NCBI RefSeq assembly: GCF_023074075.1
Contig: NZ_JADPKT010000094.1
Span: forward strand, 124,001 to 188,000
Origin: Bradyrhizobium sp. 138
GTDB lineage: Bacteria > Pseudomonadota > Alphaproteobacteria > Rhizobiales > Xanthobacteraceae
Reading direction: 5' to 3'
DNA: 64,000 nucleotides
Part shown: positions 51,927 to 60,004 of the stretch, piece after piece
Layout of the letters: each line of letters opens with the position of its first letter
Position numbering within the stretch: the first letter of the stretch is position 1
Notes under the pieces: model-generated
Database searches by the model: none
Told to the model about the DNA's origin: nothing
What the model saw: only the letters and a program-made list of their open reading frames with translations
Made by a program: the position numbers and the translations under genes

Positions 51927-52529
51927 TTATCGCGGTGCCGTTGGAGTCACCGCATTGCCAACCGTGAACTCGCACGGCACCGTCGTCAGTCTAGGTTCAC
52001 CTTTAAGCGCGAACAGCCGCTCCCACTGTGATCTGCGGCACACGACGCCGCCCGGCGCGTCCTCGACGATCACGACGGCGTAGAGTCGGTCGCGCTTCTG
52101 GAAGGCCTTGATGGTGGTGTCCTCGGGAAAGGTCTGGAGCAGGGTCAGCACGCCATGGCCGCTGTCGGCATCGGCGGCGATGCCGGCGATTCCCGAGATG
52201 GTGCGCCATTTACCGCTCTCGATCGTCGCACCGATGAAGGTGCCCTCAGTGACCGTGTTCTGAAGGATCTTCTGCTTCAGGAATTCCGTGCCGAGTTCGC
52301 CGCTCTGGCGCAGCCGGTTCTTCAGGCTAGGCGAGTAGAAGATCTTGTCCGTGCCGCCCTGAAATACGATGGTCGTCCCCTCTGGCCCGCCGGCAATCAG
52401 GTTCTGGAATTCGCGTCCGCTGAGCACGCCGGCCGAGGCCGGCATCGCTTGCAGGATTGTCAGCGCACCAGCCATCACCAGCCGGCACAGGATCAATCGG
52501 GATATCGAGCAGGGATTTTGGCGCCGCAT
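51927..52529 (-). CDS. Secreted hypothetical protein, first gene of the three-gene unit
   Basis: 200 residues from the ATG at 52529, which gives a signal peptide (ISRLILCRLVMAGALTILQAMPASA). The mature part contains SGREFQNLIAGGPEGTTIVFQGG, KNRLRQSGELGTEFLKQKIL and two later cysteines (VVCRRSQ, TVPCEF) that may pair. I do not recognise the family. No clear ribosome site precedes any start, so the N-terminus is uncertain (52583 GTG and 52475 ATG are alternatives). It ends 11 bp before paralogue 1 and is divergent from the caspase-like gene. Confidence 0.7.
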   Translation of the reverse strand: MRRQNPCSISRLILCRLVMAGALTILQAMPASAGVLSGREFQNLIAGGPEGTTIVFQGGTDKIFYSPSLKNRLRQSGELGTEFLKQKILQNTVTEGTFIGATIESGKWRTISGIAGIAADADSGHGVLTLLQTFPEDTTIKAFQKRDRLYAVVIVEDAPGGVVCRRSQWERLFALKGEPRLTTVPCEFTVGNAVTPTAPR

Positions 52530-52669
52530 GGAGGGTAAAAATATGATTGCTGAAAATTCAATCCTAGATATTGCGCCGGTCACTCGTCAATCTGATGAAT
52601 CTCTTCGTCGTCGCCCGGCATGACAGATCAGCAGCATTTGCGTAACGTCGGTCACGTAATGATGGTGTG

Positions 52670-54082
52670 ATGGTACGGATGCGAAGAAGTCGTCTTGCGG
52701 TGTTGTTTGCCGCCGCACTCATGTGGCTGGCGGCCGGCTGCGCGTGCGCCGCAACGGAGGCGCGGAAGCCGGTCGCGGATTCGGCACCGCGCCTTGCACT
52801 GGTGATCGGCAATGCTCGTTACGCAAAGCTTGGCACGCTCGCCAATCCCGGGCGCGATGCGCATTTGATGGCGGACAGGCTGCGGCAGACCGGCTTCGAG
52901 GTCACGTCGGTCGCCGACCGCGACTTGAAAAGCCTGTCGCAGGATGTCGAGGAGTTTGCGCTGAAGGTCAAGGCGCGCGGCCCGGCGGCTGTCGCCGTGC
53001 TCTATTATGCCGGTCATGGCGTCGAGAGTGACGGCGTCAATTACATCGTGCCTGTGAACGCCGATATCAAGCGGCGCGCCGACATCGGACCGCAATCGCT
53101 CAGCGTCAAGCGTGTCGCCGATCGCCTGTCCGGCGCCGGCAATGCGCTCAACATCCTCATCGTCGATGCCTGCCGTGATAATCCGTTTCCATCAGGCGTG
53201 GCCGGAAGCGAGACGCTCGGGGGGCTGGTGCCGATGGGCGCCGTCTATGGCGTGTTCATCGCCTCGGCGACCGGCTCGGGCAAGGTCGCCCTCGACGGCG
53301 AGGACGGCCATAGCCCGTATACCAAAGCGCTGGCGGATGCGATGACGGTGCCCGGCGAACGGCTGGAGGACGTCTTCAAGAGCGTGCGCCGCCAGGTGCG
53401 GCTTTCAACCGGCGAGCAGCAGATCCCCTGGGAATCCACCTCGCTTGAGCTCGACTTCTTCTTCGTGCCGCCGCCGCCTCCACCAAGCCAGGCCGCGCAA
53501 TTGCTCGCGGCGGCGAAGGAGACCGGCAATGTCGCGCTATATGATCTCCTGATCGACCGCTTCCCGGAAAGCCCGGAAGCGGTCGAGGCGCGCGCCGCCG
53601 CCGGGGAGCTGAAAAAAAGGGCGGGCGCCACCGGGGCTCCAGCCTCCTCCGCCGCGTCGCTGGTGCTCGACCGCGCGCGACAGACCCGTGCGCCGGAAGC
53701 CTACGACCTCGTTGCCTCGCTATTTCCGGATACGCCCGAGGCCGACGAGGCGCGCGGCGCGGCCTCGCGCCTGCGCGAGATCACCGTGCTCGACAGCGCC
53801 GGGCCGACCTATGAGGGCCGCGAGCTGGTGCAGCTCATCCAGGCCCAATTGGCGCGGCTCGATTGCTTTGCCGGCGAGCAAGTCGGGATGTTCGATGCCG
53901 CCACCATCCAGGGCCTGCGCCGCGCTTCGCTGCTCTCCGACGAGCGCTTCCTCTGGTATCGCCCGACCATGGCCGCGTTGCGAGCGCTGAAGAAGGTCGA
54001 TAGCCATGATGGCTGCGCTAGGCAAAGGACAGTTGCGGCGCCCCGCTGCCTGCGCGTCAACAATGAGGACTTTTGCCAGTAG
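52670..54082 (+). CDS. Secreted caspase-like cysteine peptidase with C-terminal peptidoglycan-binding-like region
   Basis: 470 residues. Signal peptide (LAVLFAAALMWLAAGCACA), caspase p20-like domain at about 40-265 with catalytic His116 (YYAGHGVE) and Cys168 (VDACRDNPF). A PPPPPPS linker (267-273) leads to two similar helical units (about 278-318 and 330-371) and then a segment like PG_binding_1 (VQLIQAQLARLDCFAGEQVGMFDAATIQGLRRA). It resembles bacterial metacaspases (orthocaspases), which cleave after Arg or Lys. The start could also be 52679. It is divergent from three small secreted-protein genes. Confidence 0.88.
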   Translation: MVRMRRSRLAVLFAAALMWLAAGCACAATEARKPVADSAPRLALVIGNARYAKLGTLANPGRDAHLMADRLRQTGFEVTSVADRDLKSLSQDVEEFALKVKARGPAAVAVLYYAGHGVESDGVNYIVPVNADIKRRADIGPQSLSVKRVADRLSGAGNALNILIVDACRDNPFPSGVAGSETLGGLVPMGAVYGVFIASATGSGKVALDGEDGHSPYTKALADAMTVPGERLEDVFKSVRRQVRLSTGEQQIPWESTSLELDFFFVPPPPPPSQAAQLLAAAKETGNVALYDLLIDRFPESPEAVEARAAAGELKKRAGATGAPASSAASLVLDRARQTRAPEAYDLVASLFPDTPEADEARGAASRLREITVLDSAGPTYEGRELVQLIQAQLARLDCFAGEQVGMFDAATIQGLRRASLLSDERFLWYRPTMAALRALKKVDSHDGCARQRTVAAPRCLRVNNEDFCQ

Positions 54083-54248
54083 GAGGCTGCCTTTCAAGCG
54101 GGCCGCGAACTCATTCTGTCTATTTTTTGAGCAATTCATCATGTTTGTATGCAATGTAAGATTTCGACACTCTCCATTCGGCCGATGGGAAGTATGAATC
54201 GAGTTTTGACTTCAAAAGGTTAGGCCTAGCTTAAACTCCCGTTAAGCC

Positions 54249-54265
54249 TTGGCACGAACCTTGCG
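54249..54265 (+). promoter_or_regulatory. Sigma-54 (RpoN) type promoter
   Basis: TTGGCACG-AACC-TTGCG: the -24 element TGGCACG and the -12 element TTGC are both perfect with the required four-base gap; only the final base differs from the preferred A/T. It lies 41 bp upstream of the binding-protein ATG. The upstream 165 bp are unusually AT-rich and include a TTTTGA-CT-TCAAAA dyad (54204-54217), but no clear NtrC or NifA site. Confidence 0.82.
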
Positions 54266-54306
54266 AATCCGCTTCCAACCAAAAACGTTTGTGTTGGAGC
54301 CATTTC

Positions 54307-55929
54307 ATGAAGCGCCGCGATTTTCTCAAGTCCGTTTCCGGATTGGCCGCTGGAGCTGCGCTTCCGGCCATGCCGCAGGTCATCTCCACCGCCTATGCCG
54401 ACGCCCGTTCGGAAACGCTGCTGATCGTCTCGGAGGGCGGCCCGAACAATCTCGACATCCACGGCATCGGCACCAACGTGCCCGGCTATGAGGTGTCCTG
54501 GAATTGTCACGACCGTCTGATCAGCCACGAGATGAAGAGCGGCCCGGGCGGCGTGCCCTATTACGACCGCGACAAGTTCAAGGGCGAGCTCGCCGAAGAC
54601 TTTAGGATCGACGACATGTCGGTCACCTTCAAGCTGCGCAAGAACGCCAAATTCCACGACGGCACGCCCGTCACCGCCAAGGACGTGAAGTGGTCGCTCG
54701 ACCGCGCCGTCAGCGTCGGCGGCTTTCCAACCTTCCAGATGAGCGCGGGCTCGCTCACCAAGCCGGAGCAGTTCGTCGTGATCGACGACTATACCGTGCG
54801 CGTCGACTTCCTGAAGAAGGACAGGCTGACCATCCCCGATCTCGCCGTGATCGTGCCCTGCATCGTCAACTCCGAGCTGGTCAAGAAGAACGCCAGCGAG
54901 AAGGACCCCTGGGGTCTCGAGTTCACGAAACAGCAGACCGCGGGCTCCGGCGCCTACAAGGTGACGAAATGGACCGCCGGCACCGAGGTCATCATGGAGC
55001 GCAACGACGATTGGGTTTGCGGTCCGCTGCCGAAGATCAAGCGCGTGATCTGGCGCATGGTGCCGCAGGCCGGCAACCGCCGCGCGCTCTTGGAGCGCGG
55101 CGATGCCGACATCTCCTACGAGCTGCCGAACAAGGACTTTCAGGAGATAAAGGCGAACGGCAAGCTCAACGTGGTGTCGCTGCCGTTCTCCAACGGCATC
55201 CAGTATATCGGCATGAACGTCACCAAGCCGCCGTTCGACAATCCCAAGGTGCGTCAGGCGGTGGCCTACGCGCTGCCCTATCAGAAGATCATCGACGCGG
55301 TGATGTTTGGCCTGGCCAACCCCATGTTCGGCGCAGCGAAGGACAAGCCGACCGAAATCGCCTGGCCGCAGCCGCACAAATATAACACCGACATGGACAA
55401 GGCGAAGGCGCTGCTCGCCGAAGCCGGCTACGCCAATGGTTTCGAGACCACGATCTCGTTCGACCTCAACTTCGCCGGCGTCAACGAGCCGCTCTGCGTG
55501 CTGGTGCAGGAGAGCCTGGCTCAGATCGGCATCAAGACCACCATCAACAAGGTGCCGGGCGCCAACTGGCGCACTGAATTGAACAAGAAGGAGATGCCGC
55601 TCTTCACCAACGTATTCTCGGGCTGGCTCGATTACCCCGAGTACTTCTTCTACTGGTGCTATCACGGCAACAATTCCGTCTTCAACACCATGAGCTACAA
55701 GTCGGCCGAGATGGACAAGCTGATCGACGGCGCGCGCACCGCCGCCGCGAGCGGCGACAAGGCGGTCTACGATGCCGACGTGAAAGGCTTCGTCGATCTC
55801 GCCTTCACCGACATCCCACGCATCCCGCTGTACCAGCCCTTCGTCAACGTCGCGATGCAGAAGAACATCAGCGGCTATCAGTACTGGTTCCACCGCAGGC
55901 TGGACTATCGCGCGCTGGCGAAGGGGTGA
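54307..55929 (+). CDS. ABC substrate-binding protein, family 5, Tat-exported; first gene of the carboxybiuret/ureide operon
   Basis: 540 residues. The N-terminus MKRRDFLKSVSGLAAGAAL is a twin-arginine signal, uncommon for this family and implying export after folding. The family-5 pattern is clear: FKLRKNAKFHDGTPVTAKDVKWSLDRAV, RNDDWVCGPLPKIKRV and ALPYQKIIDAV. GGAG lies seven bases before the ATG. It follows the sigma-54 promoter and is separated from the permease genes by a 21-bp inverted repeat. A small nitrogen-rich ligand is inferred from the AtzG/E/H genes downstream. Confidence 0.93.
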   Translation: MKRRDFLKSVSGLAAGAALPAMPQVISTAYADARSETLLIVSEGGPNNLDIHGIGTNVPGYEVSWNCHDRLISHEMKSGPGGVPYYDRDKFKGELAEDFRIDDMSVTFKLRKNAKFHDGTPVTAKDVKWSLDRAVSVGGFPTFQMSAGSLTKPEQFVVIDDYTVRVDFLKKDRLTIPDLAVIVPCIVNSELVKKNASEKDPWGLEFTKQQTAGSGAYKVTKWTAGTEVIMERNDDWVCGPLPKIKRVIWRMVPQAGNRRALLERGDADISYELPNKDFQEIKANGKLNVVSLPFSNGIQYIGMNVTKPPFDNPKVRQAVAYALPYQKIIDAVMFGLANPMFGAAKDKPTEIAWPQPHKYNTDMDKAKALLAEAGYANGFETTISFDLNFAGVNEPLCVLVQESLAQIGIKTTINKVPGANWRTELNKKEMPLFTNVFSGWLDYPEYFFYWCYHGNNSVFNTMSYKSAEMDKLIDGARTAAASGDKAVYDADVKGFVDLAFTDIPRIPLYQPFVNVAMQKNISGYQYWFHRRLDYRALAKG

Positions 55930-55933
55930 GAGA

Positions 55934-56016
55934 GGCGAATAGTGAGTGGCGAATAGCGAATAGGGGGAAGTGATGGCCGATAGCCGCGAGTATCCATTCG
56001 CCACTCGCTATTCGCC
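55934..56016. repeat. Inverted repeat between binding-protein and permease genes
   Basis: 21-bp arms (GGCGAATAG[T/C]GAGTGGCGAAT) with one mismatch and a 41-base loop, made of short GCGAATAG units. A hairpin here could protect the upstream mRNA and uncouple binding-protein from permease levels. Confidence 0.8.
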
Positions 56017-56040
56017 ATTCGCGCGAGCGGAGCGAGTATC

Positions 56041-57054
56041 ATGCTGACCATGATCGGCAAGCGCCTGATGTTCGCGATTCCCTCGCTGATCGGCGTGGTC
56101 ATCGTCACCTTCCTGCTGACGCGCGCGTTGCCGGGTGATCCCGCCGCCTACTTCGCCGGTCCCGCAGCGACGAAAGAAGCCGTCGAGCAGATCCGCAAAA
56201 AGCTCGGCCTCGACAAGCCGCTGATCGAGCAGTTCTTCCGCTACACCAATGACCTCGCCCATGGCGATTTCGGCAATTCGCTCACCACGGGGCAACCGGT
56301 GGCGGCCGAGATCCGCAACCGCCTGCCGGCTTCGGCCGAGCTGACGCTGCTCGGCCTCATCGTCTCTGTCGTCATCGCGATCCCGCTCGGTGTGCTGGCG
56401 GCAACGCGGCCGGGATCATGGATCGATCATCTCTGCCGGGTCACCACGACATCAGGCGTATCGCTGCCGGTGTTCTTCACCGGCCTCGTGCTGGTCTATG
56501 TCTTCTACTTCAGGCTCGGCTGGTCGCCGGCGCCGCTCGGCCGTCTCGACGTGTTCTACAGCGCGCCGCCGACGGTCACCGGCTTCTATCTGATCGACAC
56601 GCTGATCGCGCGCGATTTCGAGGCGTTCCGCTCCGCGCTAAGCCAGCTCATCCTGCCAGCAACGACGCTCGCGATCTTTTCGCTCGCGCCGATCGCGCGC
56701 ATGACGCGGGCCTCGATGCTGGCGGTGCTGGCGTCCGAATTCGTCCGCACCGCGCGCGCCAGCGGCCTGTCGCCGGCAACCGTGATCGTCACCTACGCCT
56801 TCCGCAACGCCATGCTGCCCGTCATCACCACGCTCAGCATGGTGTTCTCGTTCCTCCTGGGCGCCAACGTGCTGGTCGAAAAAGTGTTCGCCTGGCCCGG
56901 CATCGGCTCCTACGCGGTGGAAGCGCTGATCTCGTCGGACTTCGCGCCGGTGCAGGGTTTCGTGCTGACCATGGCGGTGATGTACGTGCTGCTCAATCTC
57001 GTGATCGACATTCTCTACGGAGTGATCGATCCGCGCGTGCGGCTGGAAGGGTAG
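56041..57054 (+). CDS. Peptide-type ABC permease (DppB-like)
   Basis: 337 residues, six predicted helices. N-terminal MIGKRLMFAIPSLIGVVIVTFLLTRALPGDPAAYFAG is typical of DppB/OppB. The cytoplasmic EAA loop is VRTARASGLSPATVIVTYAFRNAMLP near residues 235-260. It pairs with the next gene, 9 bp downstream, as the membrane channel. Confidence 0.95.
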   Translation: MLTMIGKRLMFAIPSLIGVVIVTFLLTRALPGDPAAYFAGPAATKEAVEQIRKKLGLDKPLIEQFFRYTNDLAHGDFGNSLTTGQPVAAEIRNRLPASAELTLLGLIVSVVIAIPLGVLAATRPGSWIDHLCRVTTTSGVSLPVFFTGLVLVYVFYFRLGWSPAPLGRLDVFYSAPPTVTGFYLIDTLIARDFEAFRSALSQLILPATTLAIFSLAPIARMTRASMLAVLASEFVRTARASGLSPATVIVTYAFRNAMLPVITTLSMVFSFLLGANVLVEKVFAWPGIGSYAVEALISSDFAPVQGFVLTMAVMYVLLNLVIDILYGVIDPRVRLEG

Positions 57055-57063
57055 GGGTGAAAG

Positions 57064-57963
57064 ATGAGCTCCGTTGCACCTGCTGTTGAACCTGCCGGTC
57101 CGGCGCGGACCTCGGGATTGGTCGCCGTCCTCGAACAGACCCGCTACGTGCTCGGCGAGAACAAGGTCACGGGCTTCGCCTTCGCCCTGCTGATCCTGAT
57201 CCTCATTGCCGCGATCTTCGGCCCCTATGTGGTGCCCTATGATCCGCTGGCGTCCGACACCGCCGCGGCGCTAAAACCGCCGTCGGCGGCGCACTGGTTC
57301 GGCACCGACCAGCTCGGGCGCGATATTTTCAGCCGCGTCATCGTCGCGACCCGGCTCGATACTTTCATCGCGATCGCCTCCGTCGCGCTGGTGTTCCTGA
57401 TGGGCGGCCTCGCTGGCATTGCCGCGGGCTATTTCGGCGGCTGGACCGACCGCATCGTCGGCCGCATTGCCGATACCATCATGGCCTTTCCGCTGTTCGT
57501 GCTGGCGATGGGCATCGTCGCCGCGCTCGGCAACACCGTGCAGAACATCATCCTCGCGACCGCCATCGTGAACTTCCCGCTCTATGCCCGCGTCGCGCGC
57601 GCCGAAGCGAACGTTCGCCGCAATGCCGGCTTCGTGCAGGCCGCGCGTCTGTCCGGCAACGGCGAGTTCCGCATCCTGCTGGTGCATATCCTGCCCAACA
57701 TCATGCCGATCATGATCGTGCAGATGTCGCTGACCATGGGCTACGCCATCCTCAATGCCGCCGGCCTGTCCTTCATCGGCCTCGGCGTCCGTCCGCCGAC
57801 CGCCGAATGGGGCATCATGGTCGCTGAAGGCGCCGGCTTCATGGTCTCAGGCGAATGGTGGATCGCGCTCTTCCCCGGCCTTGCACTGATGATCGCGGTG
57901 TTCTGCTTCAACCTCCTCGGCGACGGCCTGCGCGACATCGTCGACCCCCAGCGGAGGACGTGA
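57064..57963 (+). CDS. Peptide-type ABC permease (DppC-like)
   Basis: 299 residues, six predicted helices. AHWFGTDQLGRDIFSRVIVATR is the DppC hallmark, and the EAA loop is VQAARLSGNGEFRILLVHILPNIMP. It is the second channel subunit. A 91-bp gap to the ATPase gene contains no other gene. Confidence 0.95.
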   Translation: MSSVAPAVEPAGPARTSGLVAVLEQTRYVLGENKVTGFAFALLILILIAAIFGPYVVPYDPLASDTAAALKPPSAAHWFGTDQLGRDIFSRVIVATRLDTFIAIASVALVFLMGGLAGIAAGYFGGWTDRIVGRIADTIMAFPLFVLAMGIVAALGNTVQNIILATAIVNFPLYARVARAEANVRRNAGFVQAARLSGNGEFRILLVHILPNIMPIMIVQMSLTMGYAILNAAGLSFIGLGVRPPTAEWGIMVAEGAGFMVSGEWWIALFPGLALMIAVFCFNLLGDGLRDIVDPQRRT

Positions 57964-58054
57964 TGGCAAAAATCCGTCGAAAATTCCCCAACGATTCCAG
58001 CGCCATTCTACTGTGCATGGGGTTGTTTTCGCACTTTTTGATCGGCAGGCCCGC

Positions 58055-59791
58055 ATGACCGCCCAGCCGCTGCTCGATGTTCAGGACCTCACCGTCGAAT
58101 TCACCACCCGTCGCGGCATCGTCAAAGCCGTGCAGCACGTCAACATCTCCGTCGCCAAGGGCGAGACGCTCGCCATCGTCGGCGAGTCCGGCTCGGGCAA
58201 GTCGGTGACGTCCTATGCGGTGATGCGCATCCTCGACCGCGCGGGGCGGATCGCTGAGGGCTCGGTGATGTTCTCCGGCATCGACGTCAAGGCCGCCACC
58301 GAGGACCAGATGCGCGATCTGCGCGGCCGCGAAGTCTCGATGATCTTCCAGAACCCGCGCGCCGCGCTGAACCCGATCCGCAAAGTCGGCGACCAGATCG
58401 AGGACGTGCTGCGCACCCATGTGCAGCAGGCCCAGGTCACAGATGGCGGCGAGAAGGCGATCGAGGCGCTGGAGCAGGTCAAGATCGCCCGCCCGCGCGA
58501 GCGCTACCACGCCTATCCGTTCGAGCTGTCGGGCGGCATGTGCCAGCGCGTCGTCATCGCGCTCGCGCTCGCCTGCAATCCGCAACTGCTGATCGCGGAC
58601 GAGCCGACCACCGGCCTCGACGTCACCACCCAGAAGGCGGTGATGGACCTGATCGTCGAGCTGACCAAGCGTAAGGCGATGTCGACCATCCTGATCACGC
58701 ATGATCTGGGTTTGGCCGCAGCCTATTGCGACCGCGTCGTGGTGATGGAGAAGGGCCGGGTGGTCGAGACCGCCAAGGCTGCCGACATTTTTGCCAACCC
58801 GCAGCACCCCTACACCAAGAAGCTGATGCGCGCGACGCCGCGGCTGGGCGTGAGCTTGCGGGACTTGCTGCCGGAGGAAGAGGGAGTAACCCCATCCGCA
58901 TCCGTCGCCGCTACGCCCGACCAACGCGTCACACAAAGCGATGAGAAAAGCGTGCAACCGCTCCTCCTCGTCGACAAGCTCGTGAAAGAATACCCCCGCC
59001 AGGGCGCGACCGCCGTGCTTGGAAAACTGTTCGGCCGCAAGCCGCCGGTGGACCCCGATGTGTTCCGCGCGGTCGACGGCATCAGCTTCTCGATCAGCCA
59101 TGGCGAGAGCGTTGGTCTCGTCGGCGAATCCGGCTGCGGCAAATCGACGACGTCGATGATGGTGATGCGGCTGCTGGACCAGACCTCCGGCCTGATCCAG
59201 TTCGACGGCGAGGACATCTCCGGCGTCGCACCATCCGCCTTCGCCCGGCTGCCGCAGCGCAGCCGCATCCAGATGGTGTTTCAGGATCCGACCGACAGCC
59301 TCAATCCGCGCTTCACCGCAGTGCGCGCCATCGCGGACCCCATCATGCAATTGGGCGACATTAGGGGCCGCGACGCGCTGCGCGCCCGCTGCGAGGAGCT
59401 GGCGACCATGGTTGGCCTGCCGCACAATCTGCTCGACCGCTTCCCGCACCAATTGTCCGGCGGCCAGAAGGCCCGCGTCGGCATCGCGCGTGCGATCGCT
59501 CTGCATCCGAAGCTCGTCATCCTGGACGAGCCGACGGCGGCGCTGGACGTCTCGGTGCAGGCCGTGGTGCTCAATCTGCTTCAGGACCTCAAGGCGCGGC
59601 TAGGTATGAGTTATCTGTTCGTCTCGCATGATTTGAACGTGGTGCGCTTGCTGTGCGATCGTGTCATTGTGATGCGGACGGGACGGATCGTCGAGGAGGG
59701 CTCTTCCGAGCAGGTGCTCGGCGATCCCAAGGACGACTACACCAAGGAACTGCTGACGGCGATCCCGCATCCGCCGCTGCAGGTCCACTGA
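58055..59791 (+). CDS. Fused peptide-type ABC ATPase (DppD-DppF)
   Basis: 578 residues with two complete nucleotide-binding domains: Walker A GESGSGKS in the first and GESGCGKST in the second; signatures LSGGMCQRVVIA and LSGGQKARVGIA; Walker B LLIADEPTTGLD and LVILDEPTAALD. A linker of about 50 residues (PEEEGVTPSASVAATP) joins them. The C-terminal tail of each domain has the HPYTKKL or DYTKELL motif of oligopeptide ATPases. The ATG at 58055 gives the family start; the frame is open to 58013. Confidence 0.95.
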   Translation: MTAQPLLDVQDLTVEFTTRRGIVKAVQHVNISVAKGETLAIVGESGSGKSVTSYAVMRILDRAGRIAEGSVMFSGIDVKAATEDQMRDLRGREVSMIFQNPRAALNPIRKVGDQIEDVLRTHVQQAQVTDGGEKAIEALEQVKIARPRERYHAYPFELSGGMCQRVVIALALACNPQLLIADEPTTGLDVTTQKAVMDLIVELTKRKAMSTILITHDLGLAAAYCDRVVVMEKGRVVETAKAADIFANPQHPYTKKLMRATPRLGVSLRDLLPEEEGVTPSASVAATPDQRVTQSDEKSVQPLLLVDKLVKEYPRQGATAVLGKLFGRKPPVDPDVFRAVDGISFSISHGESVGLVGESGCGKSTTSMMVMRLLDQTSGLIQFDGEDISGVAPSAFARLPQRSRIQMVFQDPTDSLNPRFTAVRAIADPIMQLGDIRGRDALRARCEELATMVGLPHNLLDRFPHQLSGGQKARVGIARAIALHPKLVILDEPTAALDVSVQAVVLNLLQDLKARLGMSYLFVSHDLNVVRLLCDRVIVMRTGRIVEEGSSEQVLGDPKDDYTKELLTAIPHPPLQVH

Positions 59792-59817
59792 GAGTGCACT
59801 GATTGTTGGGAAGCGCG

Positions 59818-59997
59818 ATGGCCGAACCTCTGGACGACTATATCGACGCCGTATCGAAAGCGCTGGCGCTGCCGGTCGAGGAGGCCTGGCGGCCCGCGGT
59901 GCGGGTCAACCTCGAAGTGTCGCTGCGCCTTTCCCGCCTGGTCGACGAATTCGCGCTGCCGGACGAGACCGAGCCGGCGCCGATCTTCACGGCCTGA
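59818..59997 (+). CDS. AtzG-like small subunit (DUF4089)
   Basis: 59 residues (MAEPLDDYIDAVSKALALPVEEAWRP...). DUF4089 proteins are GatC-like partners that bind and stabilise AtzE-type amidases; HpxX is the name in oxalurate-utilising operons. It lies 26 bp after the transporter and 7 bp before the AtzE-like gene, the known gene order. The shorter start is favoured because the upstream ATG-like codons add only five unrelated residues. Confidence 0.85.
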   Translation: MAEPLDDYIDAVSKALALPVEEAWRPAVRVNLEVSLRLSRLVDEFALPDETEPAPIFTA

Positions 59998-60004
59998 TGC
60001 TGTC

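Noticed and set aside
54083..54248. NifA-type upstream activator site near the sigma-54 promoter
   Set aside because: The best candidate, TGT-AAGATTTCG-ACA, has a nine-base gap instead of the required ten, so NifA control is not supported.
54226..56004. 592-codon minus-strand frame across the Tat-exported binding protein
   Set aside because: It is the antisense shadow of a recognised gene, and its N-terminus falls in an inverted repeat.
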